Virus record (IMG/VR): IMGVR_UViG_3300042691_014417
Location: 1 to 36,677 of that record
DNA: 36,677 nucleotides
Strand: one strand, 5' to 3'
Origin: a virus
Shown here: positions 7,596 through 16,558 of the stretch, piece by piece
Numbering within the stretch: the first letter of the stretch is position 1
Layout of the letters: every line of letters begins with the position of its first letter
Notes under the pieces: model-generated
What the model was told of the DNA's origin: nothing
The model's input: only the letters and a program-made list of their open reading frames with translations
The model's database searches: none
Made by a program: the position numbers and the translations under genes

Positions 7596-8543
7596 ATGAA
7601 CATTGATCACTTTGTATGGGCGGAAAAATACCGCCCATCATCCATTTCTGAATGCATTCTTTCTAAGGAGAATGCAAGTACATTCAGTAGCATGGTAAAG
7701 CAAGGAGAACCCCAGAATCTTATGCTATCTGGTCCAGCCGGATGCGGTAAGACTACGGTTGCTAAGGCTCTTTGCAAGGATCTCGGATGTGATTACATTC
7801 TGATCAACTGCTCTGAAGACGGAAATATTGATACTCTTCGTACAAAGATTCGTGGATTTGCTAGCACTGTATCGCTGACAAGCGCAAAGAAGGTAGTGAT
7901 TCTTGACGAGTTTGATTATAGTAATGCAAATAGCATTCAACCCGCTTTGCGCGGGGCTATTGAGGAGTTTTCCTCCAATTGTAGATTCATTATGACTTGC
8001 AATTGGCCGAGTCGCATTATTGATCCTCTGCATTCCCGATGCACTCATATCTCATTTGTGATTCCCTATGAGGAAAGATCTACGCTTGCGACTAATATGT
8101 TCAAGCGGGTGAAACATATTCTTGATACTGAAAAGGTATCGTATAACGACAGTGCTCTTGCTACTCTAGTAAATAGTCATTTTCCTGACTTTAGGCGTAT
8201 AATCAATGAGCTTCAGAGATATTCTGTCTCTGGCATGATTGACATTGGTATTTTGAGCCAATGTAAGGAAATTGACCTCAAGAAGCTGGCTGGATACATG
8301 TCCAGTAAGAATTTTGCTGAGGTTCGTAAATGGGTCGTCAATAATCTTGAGAATAACAACACAGATATTTTCCGAAGGATTTATGACAATCTGACTGATA
8401 TGCTACAGCCAGCCAGTATTCCACAAGCAGTCATGATTATTGCAGAATATCAATATAAGGCAGCATTCGTCGCAGATCAAGAGATCAATATGACTGCATT
8501 CTTGGTAGAAATCATGATGCAATGTGAGTTTAGGAAGAAATGA
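7596..8543 (+). CDS. 44: gp44 clamp-loader ATPase subunit
   Basis: The 315-residue AAA+ protein (T4 gp44 is 319 aa) begins with the typical FVWAEKYRP. It has Walker A GPAGCGKT (46-53), Walker B with DEFD (104-107) and the SRC arginine-finger motif (147-149). With gp62 it forms the 4:1 loader that opens gp45 and places it on primer-template junctions. Only four bases separate it from gp45. It overlaps gp62 by four bases (ATGA), giving coupled translation, as in T4, where the 44/62 ratio is controlled in this way. Confidence 0.95.
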   Translation: MNIDHFVWAEKYRPSSISECILSKENASTFSSMVKQGEPQNLMLSGPAGCGKTTVAKALCKDLGCDYILINCSEDGNIDTLRTKIRGFASTVSLTSAKKVVILDEFDYSNANSIQPALRGAIEEFSSNCRFIMTCNWPSRIIDPLHSRCTHISFVIPYEERSTLATNMFKRVKHILDTEKVSYNDSALATLVNSHFPDFRRIINELQRYSVSGMIDIGILSQCKEIDLKKLAGYMSSKNFAEVRKWVVNNLENNNTDIFRRIYDNLTDMLQPASIPQAVMIIAEYQYKAAFVADQEINMTAFLVEIMMQCEFRKK

Positions 8544-8911
8544 ACCTATCCAAGGTATTAGAAAGTATCAATTACACGAAGGAAGATGCCCTTGCCGACA
8601 ACGATAAGGACTATGTTCCATTTGTGGTAAATAGATCATTATCTTACTTTATCGATACTATCGCCTATGCTAATCAGATGAATCTGTATCCCCATCTGAA
8701 TAAACGACTTCAGTACGATTACTTAAGAAACGCTGTTCGCAAGAAGCGTAGATTCAGCAAATGGGCCAAGAAGGTCGAGAATGACTGTCTAGAAGCCGTG
8801 TGCTTTTATTATGGATGCTCCAAGGTAAAAGCACTAGAAATCATCGGACTTCTTTCCCAAGACCAAAAAACACATATACAAACCGAATACGAAAAACTCC
8901 AAAAAACCTAA
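8540..8911 (+). CDS. 62: gp62 clamp-loader small subunit
   Basis: This is a 123-residue protein directly after gp44, overlapping it by ATGA. It is much shorter than T4 gp62 (187 aa) but fits the cyanophage-type gp62: YVPFVVNRSLSYFIDT, then ANQMNLYPHLNKRLQYDYL and a basic KKRRFSKWAKK segment. T4 has the related RYGKWAK in its copy. It is the single non-ATPase subunit of the loader complex. The short form supports placing this phage near the marine or freshwater T4-like group and away from the enterobacterial T4 group. Confidence 0.88.
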   Translation: MNLSKVLESINYTKEDALADNDKDYVPFVVNRSLSYFIDTIAYANQMNLYPHLNKRLQYDYLRNAVRKKRRFSKWAKKVENDCLEAVCFYYGCSKVKALEIIGLLSQDQKTHIQTEYEKLQKT

Positions 8912-8930
8912 ATAAATTGGTATTATGGAG
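8907..8930 (+). promoter_or_regulatory. Late-type box and ribosome-binding site before regA
   Basis: CCTAAATA (8907-8914) keeps the TAAATA core of the T4 late box. It is followed by an A/U-rich leader and GGAG (8927-8930), five bases before the regA ATG. The leader segment AAATTGGTATTATGG resembles the A/U-rich sites bound by T4 RegA near start codons, so self-repression is possible. Confidence 0.4.
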
Positions 8931-8935
8931 TTTTT

Positions 8936-9340
8936 ATGGATAATAATGACATATTTGATGGTTTAGGTGTTGAAATTACATTAAAAGATAAAGACGCTTT
9001 CTTGAAAGTCCGAGAGACTTTAACGAGAATTGGCGTATCTTCTAATCCAAACAAAAAACTATATCAGTCTTGCCATATCTTGCACAAGAAGGGCAGATAT
9101 GCTATAATGCATTTTAAAGAATTGTTTGTTTTAGACGGTCTGGATAGTGATATGGATGAAACTGATTTGGCAAGAAGAAACACTATAGTGAAGCTTCTTG
9201 TTGAATGGGGTCTAGTAGATCCAGTAGATGAGAATAGATATAAAGAGCCTCAGCTTCCGCTGAATAAGCTCAAGATCATTCCCTTTAAGGAGAAGGGTGA
9301 TTGGAATCTAGTTCCTAAGTACCATATTGGAAAGAAATAA
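8936..9340 (+). CDS. regA: RegA translational repressor
   Basis: The 134-residue protein closely matches T4 RegA (122 aa): VEITLKDKDAFLKVRETLTRIG, LYQSCHILHKKGRY, HFKELFVLDG and, at the end, WNLVPKYHIGKK, each with a near-identical T4 counterpart. RegA binds the start region of early mRNAs, including 44, 45 and its own, and blocks ribosome binding. There are about ten extra residues at the N-terminus compared with T4. The ATG at 8936 is supported by GGAG five bases upstream. It has its own leader, separate from the gp55-gp62 operon just before it. Its stop overlaps the next start by one base. Confidence 0.96.
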   Translation: MDNNDIFDGLGVEITLKDKDAFLKVRETLTRIGVSSNPNKKLYQSCHILHKKGRYAIMHFKELFVLDGLDSDMDETDLARRNTIVKLLVEWGLVDPVDENRYKEPQLPLNKLKIIPFKEKGDWNLVPKYHIGKK

Positions 9341-9627
9341 TGAATATTGTTAATGATTATGATTTGTATGATAAAGCAAGAAATATGCTTTATGAAGGTC
9401 TTGCCAAGTACGACATCAAAAAACCAATCTTCATCTATGTGGATAATGAAATTGGCGATGCAGTTTTCAATATAAAAAAGAATAAACATAATTTTGAATT
9501 GGCTATTATTCTTAGCAATGAAGCTGTAGGTTTTGCTAAAGAAAATCTTATTGAAATTTTTAATAGATTTGATATGATTATTACTGACGATCCAGTAATA
9601 AACGAATATTCGTATTGGGCTAAATAA
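9340..9627 (+). CDS. Unknown small protein at the head of the glycan gene cluster
   Basis: The protein has 95 residues and no recognised domain. The end (FNRFDMIITDDPVINEYSYWAK) is vaguely like the 'this is where the donor is' segment of some glycosyltransferases, where a Phe-Asp precedes a buried strand and a Thr-Asp/His-Asp pair. It could therefore be a remnant or an accessory domain of such an enzyme; this is a weak guess. It overlaps regA by one base and the next glycosyltransferase by one base, so it is translated as part of the chain that leads into the cluster. The DNA becomes clearly more AT-rich from here on. Confidence 0.55.
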   Translation: MNIVNDYDLYDKARNMLYEGLAKYDIKKPIFIYVDNEIGDAVFNIKKNKHNFELAIILSNEAVGFAKENLIEIFNRFDMIITDDPVINEYSYWAK

Positions 9628-10292
9628 TGGGCAAACTTTTAATTAAATTTCCAACAAGAAATAGACCAGAAAAATTTAAAAGAGTATATCAGCAATATTA
9701 TGATTATCTCTCTGGAAATCATGATGTTAAATTTGTTATTTCTATGGATAATGATGATCCTACAATGAATAACCCCGAAATGAGGGAATGGTTGGACAAG
9801 CATCCATCAAATAAAAAGTATAATTATTCTGATAATAAATCAAAAATTCAAGCAGTGAATGCTGATTTAAATGATGAGAATGCTGATGTTCTCTTATTAG
9901 CATCCGATGATATGATTCCCCAGATAAAGGGATATGATGATATTATTTTTAAAGAATTTGAATTATATTTTCCATCATTTGACGGAGCAATAAAATTTAA
10001 TGACGGATTAAGATCTGATGATTTAATGACATTGTGTGTTATGGGATGGAAAAATTATGCAGATCTAGGATATATTTACCATCCAGACTACGCATCTTTA
10101 TATGCAGATACTGAGCAAACGATATACTTTAAAAAGCTTAATAAGCTAGCCGTATCACCTACATGTATTATTAAGCATGAATGGACAAGTCATCCATGGG
10201 ATGAATTACATGCTAGAAATGAAAATACTCAAATGTATATGAAGGATAAAGTTGTTTTTGACAAACGTATAAAAGAAATATTATCGCTATGA
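9627..10292 (+). CDS. Glycosyltransferase, GT-A fold (GT2-like)
   Basis: The 221-residue protein starts with a strand and a PTRNRPEKF loop, typical of the nucleotide-sugar site of GT2-like enzymes. It continues with VISMDNDDP and has an acidic motif LLASDDM (around 91-96), in the place of the metal-binding DxD. The C-terminal part has SPTCIIKHEW, a common end strand with His. It should transfer a sugar from a nucleotide donor to an unknown acceptor. It overlaps its neighbours by one and four bases. The exact family and specificity cannot be told from sequence alone. Confidence 0.7.
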   Translation: MGKLLIKFPTRNRPEKFKRVYQQYYDYLSGNHDVKFVISMDNDDPTMNNPEMREWLDKHPSNKKYNYSDNKSKIQAVNADLNDENADVLLLASDDMIPQIKGYDDIIFKEFELYFPSFDGAIKFNDGLRSDDLMTLCVMGWKNYADLGYIYHPDYASLYADTEQTIYFKKLNKLAVSPTCIIKHEWTSHPWDELHARNENTQMYMKDKVVFDKRIKEILSL

Positions 10293-10969
10293 AATATTTG
10301 ACATATTTAAATAGTGGATGCAAGTCTATTTGCGATAATATGTTGTACAGCGCAAACTCTGTTGGTATATCTAAAGATCAATTTTTAATTGTTGCCTTCG
10401 ACAGAGCAATATTTGATTATTATAGCCAACAAGGATACGAGGTAGAATTATTCGAAGATGTACCCGAAGAAACCTACCACAATTGGACATGGGATCCTAA
10501 TTCAAAGTTTAGAGCTTTAGTAAAACATAAATGGACATTGCTTAAAAAATATTTTAGTACAAATAAATCATTGATGTGGTTGGATTCGGATGTTGTTTTT
10601 TTAAAAAATCCAGAAGAAATTCTTAAAACTATTACATTACCTACATTTCAGATAGATTATCCAGCCGCATGTATTTGCACTGGATTGATGTTTTTTCCTG
10701 ATTCTCCGATTTCTGATGAAATGCTCGATATTCTAGGAGCACAGAATATCGAAGATGATCAATTGGTATGTAATAATCTAGTAAACTCAAATGGCAATAT
10801 AAAATCAAATATTAAATTTTTTGATTTGAATTTATTTCCAAATGGTGGATATTTTTACGATGCAAAAGGCACTACAATTGAGAAGGCAGTAATGTTGCAT
10901 TGCAATTATATTGTTGGTCTAGAAAACAAGATCAATCGCCTTAAACAGTGCGGAGCTTGGTTTGTATGA
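10289..10969 (+). CDS. Nucleotide-sugar transferase (PF03407-like)
   Basis: The 226-residue protein has the pattern of nucleotide-diphospho-sugar transferases of the Nucleotid_trans type. A helix FRALVKHKWTLLKKYF precedes LMWLDSDVVFLKNP, where DSD (99-101) is the metal site. After it come CTGLMFF, a Asp-Asp-Gln near 156, and FPNGGYFYD followed by LHCNYIVGLENK. The family includes plant and protist xylosyl- and galactosyltransferases, and is common in giant viruses and T4-like phages. The TGA stop overlaps the next ATG (ATGA). Confidence 0.8.
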   Translation: MKYLTYLNSGCKSICDNMLYSANSVGISKDQFLIVAFDRAIFDYYSQQGYEVELFEDVPEETYHNWTWDPNSKFRALVKHKWTLLKKYFSTNKSLMWLDSDVVFLKNPEEILKTITLPTFQIDYPAACICTGLMFFPDSPISDEMLDILGAQNIEDDQLVCNNLVNSNGNIKSNIKFFDLNLFPNGGYFYDAKGTTIEKAVMLHCNYIVGLENKINRLKQCGAWFV

Positions 10970-11814
10970 TATTTACAAATGATAATTTAAGACCAAATCC
11001 AACTTACCCAACCTACCCACCTTACCATACTGGTGATTATATTGAAGATTATTTCTATAAGTGGGTATTTAATAAATCAGATGAATTGCGTAGAGATTAT
11101 ATCGCTATAAGTTGGACAACTTTGTATTGCGAAAATAAAGATCAGGGAATTCAAGCGTTTTTAAATAATCTGGATAATAATAGAAGATATTTTACTATTT
11201 GTCAGCATGATGATGCTCCAAGACATAGATTGCCAGATGATACTTTAATTTTTTCTCTTTCTAGGTCTCGGATTGATAACCCATATATTAAAAATCCAAT
11301 TCCTATACCAGCTGTTTGTTCAGCTTTGCCCAAACAGCCTGTTTTGGAAAAAGATATTTTTGCTTCCTTTGTTGGATCAATAACTCATCCAATTAGATAT
11401 AGTTTATATGAGATATGCAAGTCTCAAAAAGATTTCTATTTTTCAGGACAAGCATGGTCCCCTTCAATAAGTAAAAATAAAATGGATGAATTTTTGAATA
11501 TTTCTAATAGAAGTAAATTTACTCTTTGTCCAAGAGGATATGGAAATACTAGTTTTAGATTATATGAATGTATGCAACTTAATTCAATTCCGGTTTATAT
11601 TAGTGATGATTTTTATTTACCTTGGTCAGACGAATTAGATTGGAATGAATTTTGCGTTATTGTAAAACACGCAGAACTCAATAATTTGCCTTCTATATTA
11701 AAAAATATTTCTGATGAACAATATAATTCAATGCTTAATAAAATTAAAGTCATTTACAATAATTATTTCTCATTGGATGGTGTTTGTAAAAATATTAAAG
11801 ATCGCATAATATGA
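10966..11814 (+). CDS. Exostosin-like glycosyltransferase (GT47 type)
   Basis: The 282-residue protein ends with the hallmark of the exostosin/GT47 family: SKFTLCPRGYGNTSFRLYE (CPRG at about 188-191, the nucleotide-binding Glu near 201), then NSIPVYISDDFYLPW. These enzymes build GlcA/GlcNAc or related polymers in eukaryotes and are scattered in phages and bacteria. A TTG/ATG-like start upstream at 10948 would overlap the previous gene by 22 bases; the ATG at 10966, with the tight ATGA overlap used throughout this cluster, is the better choice. A GT-B fold is expected. Confidence 0.8.
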   Translation: MIFTNDNLRPNPTYPTYPPYHTGDYIEDYFYKWVFNKSDELRRDYIAISWTTLYCENKDQGIQAFLNNLDNNRRYFTICQHDDAPRHRLPDDTLIFSLSRSRIDNPYIKNPIPIPAVCSALPKQPVLEKDIFASFVGSITHPIRYSLYEICKSQKDFYFSGQAWSPSISKNKMDEFLNISNRSKFTLCPRGYGNTSFRLYECMQLNSIPVYISDDFYLPWSDELDWNEFCVIVKHAELNNLPSILKNISDEQYNSMLNKIKVIYNNYFSLDGVCKNIKDRII

Positions 11815-12515
11815 AATTAAGACTAATAAATTATCTGTGGCTATCTGGCAATGAAATCAGAGATAAAGAAGTTTTAGATTCTATAAATTTTAATATTGAG
11901 TCAAATTTATTTGATGAAATATTGATATTTACTGAACAGACTTCAAAATTAGATATTAAAATACAACGTAATGTCACTTTAACCAATATAACTTTAAGAC
12001 CTACATTTCAATATTTGTTTGATTATGTAAATGCATTTCCACAAAATAACTATGTAAATATTTTGTCTAATAGTGACATTTTATTTAATGAGTCTATATT
12101 GTTAGCTAAGAATATGGATTCTAATGATTTTTATTGTATAACTAGGCACGAATTAGACGGAAATTTATTCAGTGATTCTAGGATTGACGATTCCAAATTC
12201 AAAGCATCACAAGATGTATGGATTTGGAAGGGTGATTGTAAATTGTATGATTGTGATTTTTATCTGGGATTCCCCGGATGCGATAATGCTTTAGCATGTA
12301 AAGCAAAGCATATAGGATATAAAGTCAAAAATCCATGCTTAAGCATCAAAGTTACACATAATCATAAAAGTGATATTAGATCGGGAGATTCAAATTTAAG
12401 TAATTATAAAAATCATTTGAATATTATATTCTTAATTTCTCCCACCCATTTAGATGAACCTACATACTGTGCTTATTATAATGAACCATCTAAGGAATAT
12501 TATATTTTGGATTAA
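11811..12515 (+). CDS. Putative glycosyltransferase-like protein
   Basis: The 234-residue protein has a sequence order seen in phage and viral GT-A-like enzymes: YVNILSNSDILFNES (an acidic pair after a hydrophobic strand), then ASQDVWIWKG, then FYLGFPGCDNALA and a closing VKNPCLSIKVTHNHKS. The Gly-Cys-Asp-Asn segment and the His-x-His end are likely parts of the acceptor and metal sites. I cannot assign a CAZy family. It lies between two better-recognised transferases, overlapping the first by four bases and separated by two bases from the second, so a glycan role fits well. Confidence 0.6.
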   Translation: MKLRLINYLWLSGNEIRDKEVLDSINFNIESNLFDEILIFTEQTSKLDIKIQRNVTLTNITLRPTFQYLFDYVNAFPQNNYVNILSNSDILFNESILLAKNMDSNDFYCITRHELDGNLFSDSRIDDSKFKASQDVWIWKGDCKLYDCDFYLGFPGCDNALACKAKHIGYKVKNPCLSIKVTHNHKSDIRSGDSNLSNYKNHLNIIFLISPTHLDEPTYCAYYNEPSKEYYILD

Positions 12516-12517
12516 TT

Positions 12518-13243
12518 ATGAAAAAAATATTATTTGTTATTGCTAACTATAAAGATTCTAGACAAGCATTTTTTGAAAATTTCTTTTCGCCCCTCAATAA
12601 AAAATTTGCTGATATCCATGGATATGAATATATCGTATCTAAAGGTGGAGACTTATTTCGAAATAATCCAACTTGGTGGAAGTTTACACTAGTAAGAGAT
12701 ATGATTAATGATGGTACTCTATCTGTAGGAGATGAATTGTTACATCTAGATGCAGATATGAGAATTGATAAGTTCGATAAGGATTATCCCTGCGATAAAT
12801 CGTTCTCAGTGTGTATTGATAATGGTAATTCATTTTGTATGGGGTCGTATAAAATGAAAATTAATGATTGGTCTATAAATTTAGTAAATAATATTTTAGA
12901 CGAGTCTTTGTGGCAAAAGTGCAGATATGAACCACATTGGCAAGCTTTTAGAGAACAAGCCGCCTTTTATACTCTTTGTGGTATAATTCCGCACAGCTGG
13001 ATACCGTTTTTAGATCTGCCTAATTATGGCTGGCATCAGAATAAAACAGATAATACCAAGTATTCTATAGAGGAATTGCACGCGAACGTACAAGTATTAG
13101 GGCCAGAATGGAATACTACTCTTTTAGAAGAAGAAGCTGAAATAACAGATCCAGCTCTTATGCAATACAATATTACTAAATCTAAGAAAGCAGATACTAT
13201 AATAAGACATTTTGCTGGTGGACAGCAGTGGAGAAATGTATGA
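12518..13243 (+). CDS. Glycosyltransferase, GT34-like
   Basis: The 241-residue protein has the GT34 layout: NNPTWWKFTLVRDMI, then DELLHLDADM with the metal site DAD (78-80), then REQAAFYTLC (acceptor loop) and a final IRHFAGGQQWR with the conserved His. GT34 enzymes transfer galactose or xylose from UDP-sugars. Enzymes with this motif order are found in fungi, plants and some T4-like phages. The N-terminus lacks a signal peptide or membrane segment, so it acts in the host cytoplasm. TGA overlaps the next ATG. Confidence 0.75.
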   Translation: MKKILFVIANYKDSRQAFFENFFSPLNKKFADIHGYEYIVSKGGDLFRNNPTWWKFTLVRDMINDGTLSVGDELLHLDADMRIDKFDKDYPCDKSFSVCIDNGNSFCMGSYKMKINDWSINLVNNILDESLWQKCRYEPHWQAFREQAAFYTLCGIIPHSWIPFLDLPNYGWHQNKTDNTKYSIEELHANVQVLGPEWNTTLLEEEAEITDPALMQYNITKSKKADTIIRHFAGGQQWRNV

Positions 13244-14229
13244 AAATTCTTTATATTACAACTGATGAAAATAAAAATCTACATCAAGTGGATCGCGCTC
13301 AAGGGGATTATATGGAAAATTTAATCCTTCTTGGACTGCGTAAATTACTTAAAGAAAACTGTGTAGAATACCCAAGAAAGAAAATATTATACCATGATTT
13401 TACCTCAGTTCCAAAAAGTTCATTGCATGGTCGTGGATTCTCGCTATACCACGAACCAATGGAAGAAATACCCGACCACTGTAGAGATTTAACAAATCAA
13501 ACTTTTGATGTTATTTTGTATGGAACTGCATTTGCATGGGGAATGCAAGATATTCCAGAATTGGAAAAAAAATGTAAATTAAAATTTTATATTGATGGCC
13601 ACGATTTATATGGCCATGCAACAGCAGGAAATTATATCAAATATAATAATGAGGTTTTGATTGGCAATCAAGCTAAACCTTCATTTAAAGAACAATTAAT
13701 ATTAGAAGAGCCGCATGTTTATCCCACTGGAGTCGGTTTACCAGAAAGTAGAATAATGCCTATTGATTTAAGCAAAAAGTGTCAATTATATCAAAAAGCA
13801 TATCCGCGAATGGCTAATTTTGAAATTCCAAACGAATTTAATAGAGCGCATCATATTTTTACTGACGAAGAAGCTTACTATGAAGATATGGCAAAATCTT
13901 GGTTTGGTTTATCATGTAGACGCGGAGGGTGGGACGCAATGAGAAATTATGAAATTATAGCAGCTGGATCAGTTTTGTTGTTTAGAGATCATTATTTAAA
14001 ACCAAGATATTGTTCTCCCGGAGATTGTCCAGCTATTTCGTACTCTACAAAAGAAGAGTTAAATCAAATTATGTCAACTTTGGTAGTTAATAATAAACCC
14101 ACTGATGCTTATATAAATAAGTTGAACGAACAACGAGTGTGGTTAGTAAACAACGCTACATGCGTTGCTAGAGCTAAATTTGTCTTAAGTGTATTGGAGA
14201 AATATATTAATGGCGAAATTAAATATTAA
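13240..14229 (+). CDS. Glycosyltransferase, GT-B fold (CgeB/GT1-like)
   Basis: The 329-residue protein has an N-terminal Rossmann half (MKILYITTDENKN, later DVILYGTAFAWG and KFYIDGHDLYGH). Its C-terminal half contains SWFGLSCRRGGWDAMRNYEIIAAGSVLLFRD-like sequence, the donor-binding end of CgeB or Glyco_trans_1_2 type enzymes, where the Glu lies before the Ala-Ala-Gly turn. An upstream ATG at 13228 is possible, but ATG 13240 gives the ATGA overlap seen between neighbours. The acceptor is unknown. Confidence 0.7.
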   Translation: MKILYITTDENKNLHQVDRAQGDYMENLILLGLRKLLKENCVEYPRKKILYHDFTSVPKSSLHGRGFSLYHEPMEEIPDHCRDLTNQTFDVILYGTAFAWGMQDIPELEKKCKLKFYIDGHDLYGHATAGNYIKYNNEVLIGNQAKPSFKEQLILEEPHVYPTGVGLPESRIMPIDLSKKCQLYQKAYPRMANFEIPNEFNRAHHIFTDEEAYYEDMAKSWFGLSCRRGGWDAMRNYEIIAAGSVLLFRDHYLKPRYCSPGDCPAISYSTKEELNQIMSTLVVNNKPTDAYINKLNEQRVWLVNNATCVARAKFVLSVLEKYINGEIKY

Positions 14230-14959
14230 TGAATTCACAATTTGCTTACATTGTGGATGCAATAGAGAATTGGTTGACAATCAAATCAAAGATCTAAAGC
14301 CCCTTGAATCTACTTATAAAGTACATTGGAATAACCGAATAGATCGGTATCCAAAAATGTATCCCACATATTCACAATTAATAAATCATTCTGTTGTTAC
14401 TTCTCCCACTGAATGGGTCATTTTAATAAATGACAGATGCTCCCCAAAACCACAAGAAATAGAAAAAATGATTCATCTTTTGGAAAATGGATTTGGATGT
14501 GTTTTGTTTTATGGTGTTGGTTTTATGGGATTTTCAAAAGAATTAATAAGACAAATTGGTTGGTGGGATGAAAGATTTATTCAGGGATGGGAAGATAGAG
14601 ATTGGGTTTGGAGACTGCAAATAAACGATATAGCTCTTTATGAAAGTTGCGAAGCTGAATATGATTATAGCTGGAGATCACCCTTAAATCATCCAGCAGG
14701 ACAATGCAGAGAAGAACATTTAAAATTAAAATATTATTTTGATTCAAATATAGTTTATGTAAATTTACCAGAAGAAAAATATCAACATTGGGATCTATTT
14801 ATTGGAGATTCAAAAGAAGAAATAAAAAATTCATGGATGGCTTGGAATAAATCTATATTAAATTTAGGATATGATAAACCAAATGGTGGATTTGCAGGAT
14901 CGCAATATTTTAAAAACAGAAAGATAATAAAAAACTATGAAAATGATAAAAATAACTGA
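14210..14959 (+). CDS. Glycosyltransferase family 2-like
   Basis: The 249-residue protein has WVILINDRCSPKP as its donor/metal strand and IGWWDERFIQGWEDRDWVWR further on. The latter is the Trp-Glu-Asp acceptor motif of GT2 and GT7-like enzymes, in which the Asp acts as catalytic base. The ATG at 14210 is chosen over one at 14189 because GGAG (14196-14199) lies ten bases upstream and the overlap with the gene before is then 20 bases. It overlaps the methyltransferase gene that follows. Confidence 0.75.
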   Translation: MAKLNINEFTICLHCGCNRELVDNQIKDLKPLESTYKVHWNNRIDRYPKMYPTYSQLINHSVVTSPTEWVILINDRCSPKPQEIEKMIHLLENGFGCVLFYGVGFMGFSKELIRQIGWWDERFIQGWEDRDWVWRLQINDIALYESCEAEYDYSWRSPLNHPAGQCREEHLKLKYYFDSNIVYVNLPEEKYQHWDLFIGDSKEEIKNSWMAWNKSILNLGYDKPNGGFAGSQYFKNRKIIKNYENDKNN

Positions 14960-15560
14960 TAATTTGACTATGGTAGATGAATCGCATTTAGGTGGATTTT
15001 TAATAGAAAGTGATCCAGCTACTTTTACACCAAATTTATGGAAACATTTGTGTGAAACATATAAAATTGAAAAGGTAATTGATGTTGGTTGTGGAATGGG
15101 ATATGCTATAAAAGAATTTTTAAAATATTCTAAAAAAGTAGTTGGAATAGATGGATCAGAATATGTTAAAAATAATAGTTCTTTTTCAGATAATATTGTA
15201 CTCCATGATTTTACAAAAGGAAAATATTCATTAGATGAAATCTATGATCTCTGCTGGTCTTCAGAATTTTTAGAGCATGTAGAAGAAAAATATATGGACA
15301 ATTATTTTTCTGTTTTTATGAAAGCAAAATATTGTGCTGTTACTTACGCAAATAAAGGACAATCTGGCCACCACCATGTAAATTGCCAAGATGAAAAATA
15401 TTGGATTGAAAAATTTAAACAATATGGATTTAAATTTTTAAAAGATGATACAGAAATATTAAAAAATAAGGCATACGAAGACGCATTATCTTACAATCCA
15501 CTATATAATGATAATCATTTTTATAACAGAGGTTTGTTTTTTGAAAACATTAAACTATGA
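14937..15560 (+). CDS. SAM-dependent methyltransferase (class I)
   Basis: The 207-residue protein contains the SAM-binding motif VIDVGCGMG (48-55), then VVGIDGSEY as the acidic strand 2, and a SSEFLEHVEE motif typical of class I methyltransferases of the sugar/small-molecule type. Its place among glycosyltransferases and epimerases suggests that it methylates a sugar hydroxyl. The start could be the ATG at 14937 or at 14943; neither has a ribosome-binding site and both overlap the previous gene. Confidence 0.75.
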   Translation: MKMIKITDNLTMVDESHLGGFLIESDPATFTPNLWKHLCETYKIEKVIDVGCGMGYAIKEFLKYSKKVVGIDGSEYVKNNSSFSDNIVLHDFTKGKYSLDEIYDLCWSSEFLEHVEEKYMDNYFSVFMKAKYCAVTYANKGQSGHHHVNCQDEKYWIEKFKQYGFKFLKDDTEILKNKAYEDALSYNPLYNDNHFYNRGLFFENIKL

Positions 15561-16558
15561 ATAATACCAAAAATATTTTAATAACTGGTGGTCTCGGTTT
15601 CATCGGTGCACATTCAATTGAAAAATGGAAAAATGAAGGTTGGGAAATAACCGTTATTGATAATCTTTCCTCTAATGCAATTGAAACAAACCACCCATTA
15701 ACAGAAAACGTTAAACTAATAATCCAAGATATTACAAAGGCTGATTGGAAAACTCTTCCAAAATTTGATCTCATTCTACACTTGGCATCCCCCGTAGGAC
15801 CACTGGGTGTACTAAAGCATAGTGGAACAATGGCCCGAATAATTTTAGATGACATATATTCAGTTATACAGGGAGCAAATTATAATAAATGTCCTTTACT
15901 TTTTGTCTCTACTTCTGAAATATATGGCTATAGAGATCATAAAAGCTACCTCCAAGAAAAAGATGACAAAGTACTTCGTGGAGACTTTACTGTTAGAAAT
16001 GAATATGCTATGGCAAAATTGTTGTCAGAGATTGTTCTCTCTAATCATGCCAAGATCAATAGTTCTTTTAAATATCAAATTATTAGACCATTCAATGTAA
16101 CAGGAAAATATCAGTTACCAGATGGTGGATTTGTGCTTCCTAGATTTGTGGATCAAGCACTAAAGAATCAAGATATTACTGTGTATTATTCAGGTCAACA
16201 GTTGCGCGCTTTTACATGGGTTAAAGATATTGTTAATGGCATTTATTTGACATCAATAGCACCCGAAAGCAAATGGAATCAGGAATGGAATATTGGAAAT
16301 GAACTCAACGAACAAACTATTCTTTATCTTGCAGAAAGAGTAAAAGAATTCACAAACAGCAATTCAAAAATTGTACATGTTGATCCAAAAGATCTTCATG
16401 GTGCTTTGTTTGCTGAAGCTCCTGAAAAAATCCCAAATAGTGAAAAAATTAAATCTGAACTCGGGTGGAAGCCAACTAAATACGTTGATGACGTAATACA
16501 TGAAGTTGTGAATTTTTATAAAGATAAGATTGATGCAAAAGTTACAAAACATATTTAA
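15557..16558 (+). CDS. NAD-dependent nucleotide-sugar epimerase/dehydratase
   Basis: This 333-residue extended SDR protein has GGLGFIG (11-17) for NAD binding, STSEIYG (118-124) and the catalytic Tyr150-xxx-Lys154. Later parts (RPFNVTG, then RAFTWVKDI) are those of UDP-sugar epimerases, decarboxylases and dehydratases. It is the first of three epimerase-type proteins in the cluster and would make a nucleotide-sugar donor for the transferases around it. The substrate cannot be read from the sequence. It overlaps its neighbours by 4 and 26 bases. Confidence 0.85.
   Translation: MNNTKNILITGGLGFIGAHSIEKWKNEGWEITVIDNLSSNAIETNHPLTENVKLIIQDITKADWKTLPKFDLILHLASPVGPLGVLKHSGTMARIILDDIYSVIQGANYNKCPLLFVSTSEIYGYRDHKSYLQEKDDKVLRGDFTVRNEYAMAKLLSEIVLSNHAKINSSFKYQIIRPFNVTGKYQLPDGGFVLPRFVDQALKNQDITVYYSGQQLRAFTWVKDIVNGIYLTSIAPESKWNQEWNIGNELNEQTILYLAERVKEFTNSNSKIVHVDPKDLHGALFAEAPEKIPNSEKIKSELGWKPTKYVDDVIHEVVNFYKDKIDAKVTKHI

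Noticed and set aside
9623-9628. TAAATA box at the start of the first glycosyltransferase
   Set aside because: It overlaps the stop and start codons, so transcription would begin inside the gene; likely chance in AT-rich DNA.
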